Shown here piece by piece: positions 1 through 7,957 of a DNA stretch of 17,559 nucleotides. Under the pieces are notes generated by a model. That model made no database searches. It saw only the letters and a list, made by a program, of their open reading frames with translations, and had not been told where the DNA came from. Source of the stretch: Acidobacteriota bacterium. GTDB lineage: Bacteria > Acidobacteriota > Aminicenantia > UBA2199. Each line of letters opens with the position of its first letter. Position 1 is the stretch's first letter. The stretch lies in the NCBI GenBank assembly GCA_021817755.1, contig JAKAGC010000009.1, positions 1-17,559 on the forward strand, given 5' to 3'. A program made the translations under genes and the position numbers.

Positions 1-1328
1 ATATCCCCCAGATCACCTTCGATTAAATCTTTATCTAATTTTTCTATTCGTTGATCCTGTTTCTCTTTTGCCAAAGCCTCATGTTTCTCGAATTTCTTTT
101 TCCTTTCAAATTGACCTTGCAAAGTATCATCTACAATAATCGGAAGTTTAAAATCCCTAAACTCTTTGCGATCGTCTCTTTTGAAGGATTCCTGATCTTT
201 TCGAAAAGGAGGAGTTTGAGAAGGCGGGTAAGTTTTCTTATGATGGGAATCATCTTGTTGGCGAGGTCTTTGTCTCTGATCTCCTGGTACAAAATCCCGG
301 GATCTTTCTCGAGGTTCGAATGGTCTTCTCTCACGCTGTTCTCCGGGTCTGAATTCCCGTTGTCTATCTCTTGGTTCAAAATTCCTTGGTCTTTCACGAT
401 TTTCCGTTGGGGGACCGACTCGCGGTTTCTCACGTTGCTCACCGGGTTTAAAATCTCTCGGCCTATCTCTCTGTTCACCCTGTCTCGGCCTTTCCCGTTG
501 ATCATTATGCGAAAAATCTCGCTGTCTATCACGTGGTTCTCCAGGTCTGAAATCCCGTTGCCTATCTCTTGGTTCAAAATTTCTCGGTCTTTCACGATTT
601 TCCGTTGGGGGACCGACTCGTGGTTTCTCACGTTGCTCACCGTGAACAAAATTCCTTGTTCTCTCGCGATTTTCAAAATTTCTCGGTCTTTCACGTACCG
701 GGCTTTCATTTGGTGTTGGTCCAACTTCTCTTGGTTTTGGTTCATATTGAGGAACCTGTCTAATAGGTTCTTTATTTACATTTATAATAACTTTCTCAGG
801 CCGTTGTTCAGTCGGTTTTTGGATCGGTTGCGTAGGAGGAATATGTATTTCAGTTTTTTCTTTGATGACCACTTCAGTTTGCACATGAGGTTTTTCTAAT
901 GGGATATGATCCTCTACTGGAGGTTTAGTTTCTAAAACAGGTGGAGAAATTGGCTCCACAGTTTTTTTAACCTCGGTTTCTATCTGGACAGGTTTTGATT
1001 CTGGAACAATCTCGACAATAGGGATAGGAGTGACTTCAGCTTCTTTCTCTATCTCCTTTTCTTTTTCTGTTTCCTCTTGAGTTTGATGGAATTTATCTTT
1101 AATCTTTGGTTTTTTATCTTTCTCTTTCTCCAGGTGATTAAATTCCGTTATCAAATCTTTAAATGCATCCTGGTTACCGGAAAATTCGCGCAGCAATTCA
1201 AGTTGATCGATCGAAATAACAGAAGAATGAGATTTAACAGGAATATTTTTCTTTTCAAGAAAGAACATAGCCAATCGATTTGAGATCCCGAATTGTCTTG
1301 TCGCCTCATGCAATTTAATGGTCTGCAT
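1..1328 (-). CDS. infB: Translation initiation factor IF-2, N-terminal part (runs off the left edge)
   Basis: IF-2 is the GTPase that places initiator tRNA on the 30S subunit. Only about 442 codons of its variable N-terminal region are in the window; the G domain lies outside. ATG at 1326-1328 (MQTIKLHEATRQFGISN) follows an AGGAGG at 1337-1342, and the frame stays open to base 1. Residues 1-50 look like the small IF-2N helical module. About residues 70-205 are Lys/Glu- then Pro/Val/Glu-rich, and about 210-385 are an Arg-rich low-complexity tract built from RPRNFEPRDRQR-like units. The gene starts 19 bases after the nusA stop, the classical nusA-infB order, so it is probably cotranscribed with nusA. 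Identification rests on this position plus the start module and basic linker, not on the GTPase motifs. Other open frames across 51-899 are shadows of this tract. Confidence 0.85.
   Translation of the reverse strand, partial: MQTIKLHEATRQFGISNRLAMFFLEKKNIPVKSHSSVISIDQLELLREFSGNQDAFKDLITEFNHLEKEKDKKPKIKDKFHQTQEETEKEKEIEKEAEVTPIPIVEIVPESKPVQIETEVKKTVEPISPPVLETKPPVEDHIPLEKPHVQTEVVIKEKTEIHIPPTQPIQKPTEQRPEKVIINVNKEPIRQVPQYEPKPREVGPTPNESPVRERPRNFENRERTRNFVHGEQREKPRVGPPTENRERPRNFEPRDRQRDFRPGEPRDRQRDFSHNDQRERPRQGEQRDRPRDFKPGEQREKPRVGPPTENRERPRNFEPRDRQREFRPGEQRERRPFEPRERSRDFVPGDQRQRPRQQDDSHHKKTYPPSQTPPFRKDQESFKRDDRKEFRDFKLPIIVDDTLQGQFERKKKFEKHEALAKEKQDQRIEKLDKDLIEGDLGD
339..444 (-). repeat. infB internal repeat, copy A (198-base period)
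   Basis: This 106-base segment is nearly identical to 537-642, exactly 198 bases (66 codons) away and in the same frame. It encodes an Arg-rich stretch with the units PRVGPPTENRERPRNFEPRD and RQREFRPGE, at about residues 296-330 of IF-2. Differences between the copies are scattered single bases, so this is an internal duplication in the linker rather than a mobile element. Confidence 0.8.
537..642 (-). repeat. infB internal repeat, copy B (198-base period)
   Basis: Second copy of the 106-base module at 339-444, covering about residues 230-264 of IF-2. The stretch TCCGTTGGGGGACCGACTCG (601-620, plus strand) recurs at 403-422 with no mismatch. The period is a whole number of codons, so the duplication keeps the reading frame. 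Confidence 0.8.
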
Positions 1329-1347
1329 AAAAAATGCCTCCTACACG

Positions 1348-2409
1348 TTACAATTTTTTTTGGATATAATCACCCTTAATTTCCATTCTATTAGTTAATT
1401 GGATATTCCATTTAGTTAATTTGGAAGCCAATTTGATATTGATTCCTTTCTTTCCAATCGCGGCAGAAAGAGAATCATCGGAAACAGTGACTTCTGCTTT
1501 GTATTCACTTGGGTCTATAATTTTAACTTTGATAGCTTCCCCTGGTGTAAGTGAAGATGCTATAAAGCGTTCAGGGGAATTACTCCATGCGATAACATCT
1601 ATTCGTTCGCCGCGAAGTTCCTTTGTGATCGATAAGACCCTATTTCCATTCATCCCGACAATAGCACCTACGGGATCAACGGTTTTATCAATGGAATATA
1701 CCGCAACTTTTGTTTTAATGCCCGGTTCACGGGAGATGCCAAAAATCTTTACAATACCTTCCGATACTTCAGGGACTTCCATTTTTATCAACTCTGCAAC
1801 AAAATCGTTCATATAACGTGAGCCAAGAATTAAAGGTCCTTTTCCTTCAGGAAAAACACGTTTAATAAAAAATTTTACTATTTCTCCACGTTTAAAGACA
1901 TCTTTTGGTGATAATTCTTTTGGAGGGAGTATTGCTTCACCAATATCCAGTCCGATAATGACATTATTCTTTTCAATTCGAGTGACTTCGCCAGAAAGAA
2001 GCGTTCCTGTTAATGGGAGATATTTGGAATAGATTTTCTGCTGCTCTGCCTTAAACACCTTATGCATAATAATTTGTTTTGCAGTTTGAGCAGCGACACG
2101 TCCCAAAGTTTCTCCAGGCAGATGGATATTTATTTCATCACCTGGTTTGGATTTGGGATCATATTTTAAAGCATCCTTCCAGCTAATTTCCAAAAGAGGA
2201 TCTTCCACATCTTTAACTACCAATTTGGTACAATAAACCTGGATTCTCCCTCTCTCTTTATCGATATCGACCTGGATATCGGCGCCGTGATCGAAATACT
2301 TATCGGCAACCGTTAATAACGCCTCTTCGATGGCAGAATAAAAAATGTCCGGTGATATACCACGCTCTTTGCTTAATTGCTTTATGCTTTTCAACAATTC
2401 TTCTGCCAT
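1348..2409 (-). CDS. nusA: Transcription termination/antitermination factor NusA
   Basis: 353 aa. NusA binds RNA polymerase and nascent RNA and modulates pausing, termination and antitermination. The N-terminal polymerase-binding domain is about residues 1-125 (start AEELLKSIKQLSKERGISPD), followed by an S1 domain at about 130-200 (GTLLSGEVTRIEKNNVIIGL), KH1 at about 205-280 (DPVGAIVGMNGNRVLSITKE) and KH2 at about 285-345 (AAIGKKGINIKLASKLTKWN). The protein ends after KH2, without the acidic repeats seen in enterobacterial NusA, which is usual outside Proteobacteria. ATG 2407-2409 follows a GAGGAA ribosome site. A strong sigma-70-type promoter lies just upstream, and infB follows after 19 bases. 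rimP, the usual upstream partner, is not adjacent; a GRE activase gene is there instead. The stop is TAA. Confidence 0.97.
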   Translation of the reverse strand: MAEELLKSIKQLSKERGISPDIFYSAIEEALLTVADKYFDHGADIQVDIDKERGRIQVYCTKLVVKDVEDPLLEISWKDALKYDPKSKPGDEINIHLPGETLGRVAAQTAKQIIMHKVFKAEQQKIYSKYLPLTGTLLSGEVTRIEKNNVIIGLDIGEAILPPKELSPKDVFKRGEIVKFFIKRVFPEGKGPLILGSRYMNDFVAELIKMEVPEVSEGIVKIFGISREPGIKTKVAVYSIDKTVDPVGAIVGMNGNRVLSITKELRGERIDVIAWSNSPERFIASSLTPGEAIKVKIIDPSEYKAEVTVSDDSLSAAIGKKGINIKLASKLTKWNIQLTNRMEIKGDYIQKKL

Positions 2410-2437
2410 TAATGTTCCTCATTTTTGTTAACAGTCC

Positions 2438-2466
2438 ATTATAATGAATTTTCACTAAAAAAGCAA
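2438..2466 (-). promoter_or_regulatory. Sigma-70-type promoter of nusA-infB
   Basis: On the minus strand TTGCTT (2461-2466) and TATAAT (2438-2443) are separated by exactly 17 bases. The -10 box is a perfect consensus and the -35 box matches four of six bases. Transcription would start near 2431, giving a leader of roughly 20 bases before the nusA ATG at 2409. This separates nusA-infB from the GRE genes upstream, although I see no convincing terminator between them, so readthrough is possible. Confidence 0.75.
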
Positions 2467-2511
2467 TTCTATTTTTAGAAAAACATTAAAAGATCAAACG
2501 ATTTTAGACTG

Positions 2512-3333
2512 CTATTCATTGTATTTATTACTTTCTAAGGATATTAAAAAAAAATCTCTCCATCGAGAAAATTCTACTTGATTAAGCGGCTTTTTAGATA
2601 AATTCGCTGGTGGAGACTTCCCTATTTTCTCCCATTTTTCTACCCCAGAAGGATTGTATGGAAGTAATTCAAATTTTTTTATTCCCATTTTCTTCAGAAA
2701 GTGAGCAATCTGAATTAAATTTTCTTCACTTGCTGTATATCCTGGGATGAGTGGAATTCTGGGCAATATTTCTTTGCCAGTTTCTACAAGTTTTTTAAAA
2801 TTCTCAATGATTTTATAGTTAGTTTTTCCTGTCCATTTTTCATGTAATATTGGATCTATGGTTTTAATATCAAAAAGAAACAAATCGATTTTTGATAATA
2901 AATTTTCTTCCAAAGAATTAAAGTCAAAAATACCACAGGTTTCTATCGCAGTATGAACATGAATAGAATGAAAACATAAAATTGTATCTCTTATATACTC
3001 GATATAAAGAAGCGGCTCACCACCTGAAAAGGTTACCCCTCCTCCTGATTTTTTATAAAAGACCTCATCCCTCAAAATCATTTCTGCTAATTTAACGGGG
3101 GGGTAATACTGTCCAACAGTTTGGCGTGCTAAGGAGTAGCATTCCGTATCACAGTTCCCACATTTGATGCATAAATCTCTGGTAAATAACATTTCTTTGT
3201 CAGAATTTTGAGATTCGGGATTCTGACACCATAAACACCGAAGTGGGCATCCTTTTAAGAAAACTACTGTTCTTAACCCAGGGCCATCCTCACCAGAAGC
3301 CCTTCCTATATCAAATACTAAAGGAAATATCAT
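2512..3333 (-). CDS. Glycyl radical enzyme activating enzyme (radical SAM)
   Basis: 273 aa. It is expected to use S-adenosylmethionine and a [4Fe-4S] cluster to abstract a hydrogen from the conserved glycine of the neighbouring glycyl radical enzyme. The radical SAM motif is C29-x3-C33-x2-C36 (KGCPLRCLWCQNPES), with the SAM-binding GGEP at 104-107 (GVTFSGGEPL). The family signatures GRASGEDGPGLRTVVF and LFLFDIKTID are present. A second Cys set, C55-x2-C58-x2-C61-x3-C65 (CIKCGNCDTEC), can hold one auxiliary cluster. Many relatives carry two such sets, so this ferredoxin-like insert looks shortened. ATG 3331-3333 lies 2 bases after the stop of the SCP2-like gene and has only a weak ribosome site, suggesting translational coupling. 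The stop is TAG. The natural partner is the interrupted GRE at 3819-6335. Confidence 0.93.
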   Translation of the reverse strand: MIFPLVFDIGRASGEDGPGLRTVVFLKGCPLRCLWCQNPESQNSDKEMLFTRDLCIKCGNCDTECYSLARQTVGQYYPPVKLAEMILRDEVFYKKSGGGVTFSGGEPLLYIEYIRDTILCFHSIHVHTAIETCGIFDFNSLEENLLSKIDLFLFDIKTIDPILHEKWTGKTNYKIIENFKKLVETGKEILPRIPLIPGYTASEENLIQIAHFLKKMGIKKFELLPYNPSGVEKWEKIGKSPPANLSKKPLNQVEFSRWRDFFLISLESNKYNE

Positions 3334-3335
3334 AC

Positions 3336-3806
3336 CTATTTGAATATTCTTTCAAGCATAAATTTCAAGTGTTTCGCCATGTATGCGAATTTCATAATAT
3401 AGTTTAAATTCCCATTATAATTAAGTTTATTTTCCAACATAAAGGCAAATACGTCCGGATCAGCAGCAACCAAGAAATGAAAAAGAGCATTTGCATCTTC
3501 AAATACAACGGTTACATTTGTATCAGGGATCTCCTTTTTTTTCACAGTCATTTTATTATTTGCGATTATTGCGGAAGCAGCTATTCTCCCATCTTTACTT
3601 TTAAAGGTATACCTACCATTAAAGCCCTCAATATTTCGTCTATATTCATGACTGAAACAAAACATTATTCGCATTGCAGATAAGAGTATTTCAAGGAAAT
3701 CGTCCATCAAACCCGTCTCGATACAATCGATAAACTTTTTAAATTTTAACCATAATCTACATTTCCTTAAAGGATGTAAAATAAAATCGATTATCTTTCG
3801 AAACAT
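3336..3806 (-). CDS. Small SCP2-like (sterol carrier type) protein
   Basis: 156 aa, no signal peptide seen. The first 35 residues are basic and amphipathic (MFRKIIDFILHPLRKCRLW). From about residue 60 the pattern follows the SCP2 sterol-carrier fold: a strand GRYTFKSKDGRIAASAIIAN, then NVTVVFEDANALFHFLVAAD, then the typical closing MLENKLNYNGNLNYIMKFAY and a helix. SCP2 domains bind lipids or acyl chains in a hydrophobic tunnel; that this protein does so is inference from fold resemblance. An AGGAGG lies just upstream of ATG 3804-3806. The gene begins 12 bases after the GRE stop and ends 2 bases before the activase start, so it belongs to the GRE unit and may handle a hydrophobic substrate or help assembly. 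The stop is TAG. Confidence 0.65.
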   Translation of the reverse strand: MFRKIIDFILHPLRKCRLWLKFKKFIDCIETGLMDDFLEILLSAMRIMFCFSHEYRRNIEGFNGRYTFKSKDGRIAASAIIANNKMTVKKKEIPDTNVTVVFEDANALFHFLVAADPDVFAFMLENKLNYNGNLNYIMKFAYMAKHLKFMLERIFK

Positions 3807-3818
3807 AACGTCCTCCTA

Positions 3819-6332
3819 TTAGTCTTCATTATCGCCCGGATATGGAACTGCTTTATTAGAAAACAGATCATATTGGGTTCGAGTAATCAATTCATCTTTC
3901 ATTGCATCATTTAAATCTTTAAAATATGCAGAATACCCCGAAACACGTACTACTAATCCGGGATAGGCAGATGGGTTTTTTCTAGCTGTTTTCAATTCAT
4001 CATAGGTATAAATATTATACTGAACCTGCATGCCTCCGTTCTCAAAATATCCGTCAATCATTGAAGTAAAATTGTTCAAATATTTTTCTTTTTGAGATGA
4101 GTCTGTTAACGGAGTATATTTCATATTAAGCGCAACTCCACCTGGTATATTTTTACTGTCTAATTTTGCAACAGAGAGATAAGCTGCCGTCAAATCTTTT
4201 GCCATTTGTGACGCAGGTGTTATTCCACTGGAAAAAAGTTCAAAATCTTTTCTTCCACTAGGTAGTGCTTTTCCAATTTTTCCAAGCCCTGCGTGATTAG
4301 TCATTGTCCAATATGCAGGACGATATTTTCCTCCGCGATAGTTCGTTTTCCCCTGATAATACTCATACAAAATATGTATTAACCATCGTGAATTTTCTTC
4401 TGCAATCTGATTATGCATTCCATATTTCGGTGCCTTATTCTTTAGATATGCATGGAGATTCTCATAACCGGTAAAATTCTTTTTTACTGCATCAATTAAT
4501 TGTTCCATCGTAAAAATTTTATTGTTATAAACCACATCTTCAATAGCATTCAAAGAGTCGCATACATCAGCGAAAGCCACATGAGTTGCTCCGGATGAAT
4601 TATATAATGCACCTCCAAAAATCAAATCCTTCCCTTTATCAAGAGGCCCTAAAAAGAAACTGGATAATAATGGAGTCGGTAACAATTTCTGATGCATTTT
4701 TCCGAATTCTTCATTCAGCATAATTGCTCTATCCAACAAAAAAAACAATTGTTTTTTAAATGCATCGAGAAATTGTTCGTATGTGGTAAACTCCTTCGGT
4801 TCACCAGTTTTGGGGCCTATTTGCTCATCACCCATCATATAGGGACGTTTTCCATTGTAGATAGTTAAATCCATTGCAGCGCTAAGATTGAATAAAATTG
4901 ATGAAGTAGATGCATATTCTCGTCCTGAGCTGTTTAATTCCACACAGCCGACGACTGCATAATCCCTCGCATGTTCCGGAGTTACCCCCTGATTTTCCAA
5001 TGTAGCAATATTCACTGTATCATTATACACAGCGGGTACTGCTTTTGTATTTAATATTACTTTTGCAACTCGATCTCGATACATTTCAGAATTAATCCCT
5101 TGGTGATATCGTGCATTCACGTTAGGATCTTTTATTAACAGAAGTTCAGTCACTCTCAACATTAAATAAGTTAAATCATTGACTGCATTATGACGGTCTT
5201 TGTCTATTCCACCTAAAGTTACCGCTGGCACCGAGCCGGCACCGCCAAAAAGTTTTTCAGCACTAGCTGGGACGAGATTCGTATTATCAGCTATCTTAAA
5301 CCATAAACAACCTATAATATTTAATGCTTGTTCAACCGTAATTTTTTTCTCTTCAACATCCTTTTTGAAAAAAGGATAGAGTATTTGATCTAAACGGCCG
5401 GGACTCATTGCCATGTTTACATTTTCTGCAAGTATACCTACATGGCATAACCATAATGAATTTACTGCTTCGCGAAATGAAGAAGCCGGATTTGCAGGGA
5501 CATGAGAACATATTTCCGCAATTTCATTATAATTGATTTTCTTTTCAGGAGTTGATGCTGTTGCAGCTAATTCTCAGGCTTTTTTTGCAAGATTTGAAGC
5601 ATAATTTAATATTCCTTTCATAGAAATTTGCATCGCTTCATAAAAGTCCGCTTTATCATTTTCATCTGAGGACAACATTTTTTTGCGAGCCTCAACTTCC
5701 TGAATCATTGTATTTAACCCTTTATGAAGGGCATCTTCATAATAAGGAACCGTATGTGAAATCACAGTACTTTTTCCATTCATAAAAAAGGCAATTTTTT
5801 CCATTAAGCGAAATGCTTCCATGACAGGATGTTTTTCCCCATCAGGTAATTCTTTCTCTTCGTCCAATAATTTTTTTCGAGTGACTTCCATGAGAGTTTT
5901 ATCTATCCAATAAGGAAAAACTTCAAAATTTAGTATCTCAGCTTCATCGGATGTTAATAATTCCGGATTTGCCTTTCGAGTTCCGATATCATCCAATTCA
6001 GGCCAGATACTTATTCCCATTAATTCTGGATAAACTGGGGCTCCCAAGGGTTTGGATGTTGTTGAACCAGCAATTAAATTATCGTCATGAAATAATGCTT
6101 CTCGATTACTTAGATAATAATTTATTGCCTTTGCTCTCGTAATAATGACAGGTTCATTTTTCCCTTCAACACTTTTCATATACTGTGTTAAATAATTAGA
6201 TCTCTCAATACAAACTGAAGTAGGAGTATTCAAGTATTGTTTTTTCAATCGATCGAGAAGCTCCAGTTTATTTAACGAATACTGTTCTAAAGCTGGATCC
6301 TGCTCAACTTCTTTCATAACAAATTTGTCCAT
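3819..6332 (-). pseudogene. Glycyl radical enzyme (PFL/glycerol dehydratase-like family), interrupted by one in-frame TGA
   Basis: Reading through codon 253 (TGA, 5574-5576) gives a normal full-length 837-residue GRE; the two open parts are 5577-6332 and 3819-5573. Start: an AGGAGG at 6340-6345 precedes ATGATG (6330-6335); I use the second ATG at 6332, and 6335 is equally possible. N-terminal family features include VIITRAKAINYYLSNREALF and GSTTSKPLGAPVYPE. The active-site loop is GCVELNSSGREYASTS with thiyl Cys at about 463 and Glu at +2; the glycyl radical loop is RVSGYSAYF with Gly at about 799, 38 residues from the end. Cys-x-Glu marks eliminase/dehydratase-type GREs (glycerol, propanediol, choline, hydroxyproline enzymes) and differs from Cys-Cys of pyruvate formate-lyase. 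The loop does not match any of these subgroups as I know them, so the substrate is open. An SCP2-like gene and the activase follow directly. Downstream translation could restart at ATG 5414, but that product would lack the N-terminal third. The stop is TAA. Confidence 0.85.
5574..5576 (-). other. In-frame TGA inside the glycyl radical enzyme gene
   Basis: On the minus strand the frame reads ...AsnLeuAlaLysLysAla-TGA-GluLeuAlaAlaThrAla... and is open on both sides for hundreds of codons. Aligned from memory with the family pattern YAERYAELAREMAAEET, the TGA falls where an Arg is common, so a single C-to-T (CGA to TGA) or A-to-T (AGA to TGA) change explains it. No other long gene here contains TGA, and Trp is encoded by TGG, so there is no sign of a changed code. 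The position is far from the catalytic Cys and the radical Gly. Confidence 0.9.
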
Positions 6333-6339
6333 CATATTT

Positions 6340-6345
6340 CCTCCT
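6340..6345 (-). promoter_or_regulatory. Ribosome binding site fixing the GRE start
   Basis: AGGAGG on the minus strand, 4 bases before ATG 6335 and 7 before ATG 6332. The frame is open further upstream to 6455, but that extension overlaps the end of the metallophosphoesterase gene, has no ribosome site, and does not look like GRE sequence. Confidence 0.8.
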
Positions 6346-6381
6346 ATAATGTTATAATGGCCTAATCTTTCAAATGTGTTT

Positions 6382-7686
6382 TTACATCGAAGAATAACCA
6401 ATGCTTTCCGATGAAAACCCCTCGCCGGTTTGATAAAAGAAAATTTCCGCACCACAAAAAACCATCTCTTTCGTTTCCTTATTGAGATGGTTCAACCATC
6501 CTCCTGTATTATACATTACGAGCTCTTTACCATGAAGCTGAGGTAATGAAATTTTAGGAGCTGTAGATGCTCCCCATGGAATTGGTTGATGAGTATGACC
6601 AAAGATCATGCGTTGGGGTAATGGAAAATCAATTCCACATCTCTCTTTGATTTCATCAATCTCATATGCGGTGGAGTCAAAAAATTCCTTAAATCGGGCT
6701 CTTACAAGCGGATCTTCCATAAATGTTTTATTATATCGCGCTTTCTTCGTTTTCCCTAGTGTTTTAAGCAGTTCTTTTTGAATCAGATCAAATCCGATTT
6801 TTTTTAAATATCCTTTAAAACCTTTAAAAAAACCCATCTTCTTTAATTCTTCCTCAAATCGATGAAAATACGGTTCCAATCGGCGAGTTTCATGTTCTTT
6901 CAACTCATGCTCTAGTTTTTGAATAACACGTGTTAATGGCCCTGCCTGTCCAATGGCGGAGCATCCCAACTGGCAAAGAGGAAAATTAATTGCCACCATT
7001 TCTTTCATATCCAACATTGCCTGATTTTTTATATCCAGGTCGCCATTAATAATCTTCAATCCCCATCTTCCAAGAATGGACCAATAGGCTTCCTGGTATT
7101 GTCCATGTGTTATTAATACCGTTTCATCATCAGTAATGAAATAAATATTTGGAAATACAAAATTAAAAGGAGTAGCCGGAGTAGTAATATGATCCATAAA
7201 AAGGCCTGCATAACTAGGTTTATGAGATTCTTTCCGGCGGCTTACATTAAACAAAGTAAAACCCCTATTAGATGTACTTTGCCGGTCATCAATTATTGCA
7301 GGGATCGACATACGAAAAGGAATGGGTAACTTTCCTCTCTCAAGTCGTTGGGTCACATTTACCTGGTATTCTACAGTATGCCATAAATCAAAATCATGAT
7401 TACCCGGGGTATAAATTATTTCTTTTGCAATACCATCATCTTTTAATTGTTGGAAAAAAAATTTCCCAATAGCATAGGCATCACTATAACTGGAAACCGA
7501 GAAATCAAGAATATCTCCTAGTAATACTAGATAATCTAGTTCTTCTCCACCAAATTTTGTTTTAATCTTATTTTTAAATGCATCATATTTCGAGCCTAAT
7601 TGAATTTGACCAGTCATTGGATCTTTCAAAACCATCACTGACATTGAATCTCCAAGATGAACATCCGAAATAATTGCTATCCGCAT
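6382..7686 (-). CDS. Calcineurin-like metallophosphoesterase
   Basis: 434 aa, cytoplasmic (no signal peptide). The two-metal phosphoesterase signature is complete and in order: D8-x-H10 (ISDVHLGD), G57-D58 (LVLLGDILDF), G95-N-H97-D (TPGNHDFD), H194 (LITHGQYQ) and G363-H364-x-H366 (FGHTHQP). Between about residues 200 and 350 there is a Lys/Glu-rich helical region not found in minimal members. The substrate cannot be told; phosphodiesterases acting on nucleic acids, nucleotides or lipid precursors all share this core. The start is ATG 7684-7686 after AGGAGG (7693-7698). A start 13 codons upstream is open but has no ribosome site. The gene ends 46 bases before the GRE start on the same strand, so it may be the first gene of that unit, but the gap is looser than the others. 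The stop is TAA. Confidence 0.88.
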   Translation of the reverse strand: MRIAIISDVHLGDSMSVMVLKDPMTGQIQLGSKYDAFKNKIKTKFGGEELDYLVLLGDILDFSVSSYSDAYAIGKFFFQQLKDDGIAKEIIYTPGNHDFDLWHTVEYQVNVTQRLERGKLPIPFRMSIPAIIDDRQSTSNRGFTLFNVSRRKESHKPSYAGLFMDHITTPATPFNFVFPNIYFITDDETVLITHGQYQEAYWSILGRWGLKIINGDLDIKNQAMLDMKEMVAINFPLCQLGCSAIGQAGPLTRVIQKLEHELKEHETRRLEPYFHRFEEELKKMGFFKGFKGYLKKIGFDLIQKELLKTLGKTKKARYNKTFMEDPLVRARFKEFFDSTAYEIDEIKERCGIDFPLPQRMIFGHTHQPIPWGASTAPKISLPQLHGKELVMYNTGGWLNHLNKETKEMVFCGAEIFFYQTGEGFSSESIGYSSM

Positions 7687-7692
7687 GTTTAA

Positions 7693-7698
7693 CCTCCT
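7693..7698 (-). promoter_or_regulatory. Ribosome binding site fixing the metallophosphoesterase start
   Basis: AGGAGG on the minus strand, 6 bases before ATG 7686. This makes the protein begin MRIAIISDVHLGD, the usual N-terminus for this family, rather than at the upstream in-frame ATG at 7725. Confidence 0.8.
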
Positions 7699-7957
7699 GA
7701 AAAAAATATCTCTCGGTACATTCAAAATTTTCCAAATAAAATATTACAGCAGTTATATTCAATCAAATTAAATGCACCACCAAAGTAATAAAAATAATAA
7801 TATAACAATTTTCCAAAAAAAAATCACTAAAAATATTTAATTTTTTTTATTCATTTTCTAACTGCGTCAAACTTTTTCACGTATTAAACGTAAACCATTT
7901 ATTAATATTTCCTCTTTGAATAGAAGTAAAACGAGAAAAGCAAATACAAGGGATCCT
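7699..7957. other. AT-rich divergent intergenic region
   Basis: About 260 bases between the metallophosphoesterase (minus) and the permease (plus). It is very AT-rich with A and T runs (for example 7813-7823 and 7842-7849) and must hold promoters for both directions. I could not assign a convincing -35/-10 pair. The short ACGTATTAAACGT (7879-7891) has ACGT at both ends and may be a regulator site, but this is weak. Confidence 0.4.

Noticed and set aside
51..899. Long plus-strand open frame and a minus-strand frame at 131-745 opposite the IF-2 linker
   Set aside because: Both are shadows of the repetitive infB codons; the composition is low-complexity and the infB frame has the ribosome site, start module and nusA neighbour.
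5574..5576. Selenocysteine at the in-frame TGA
   Set aside because: The position is in an N-terminal helix far from the active-site Cys, it aligns with Arg rather than Cys, and downstream there is only a 4-pair GCUG-CAA-CAGC hairpin, too small for a bacterial SECIS.
5574..5576. A genetic code with TGA reassigned to Trp or Gly
   Set aside because: No other long gene in the window contains TGA, and Trp in all of them is encoded by TGG; with a reassigned code TGA should be scattered through many genes.
6336..6381. Sigma-70 promoter directly before the GRE
   Set aside because: TATAAC and TTGAAA are present but only about 11 bases apart; no pair with 16-18 bases spacing was found.
5577..6455. 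GRE start at the upstream ATG 6455
   Set aside because: The extra 40 residues overlap the end of the metallophosphoesterase gene and have no ribosome site, while AGGAGG sits right before ATGATG at 6330-6335.
7916..7957. TTG start of the permease at 7916
   Set aside because: No ribosome site precedes it; ATG 7958 has AAGGG upstream and gives the usual short N-terminus before the first membrane segment.
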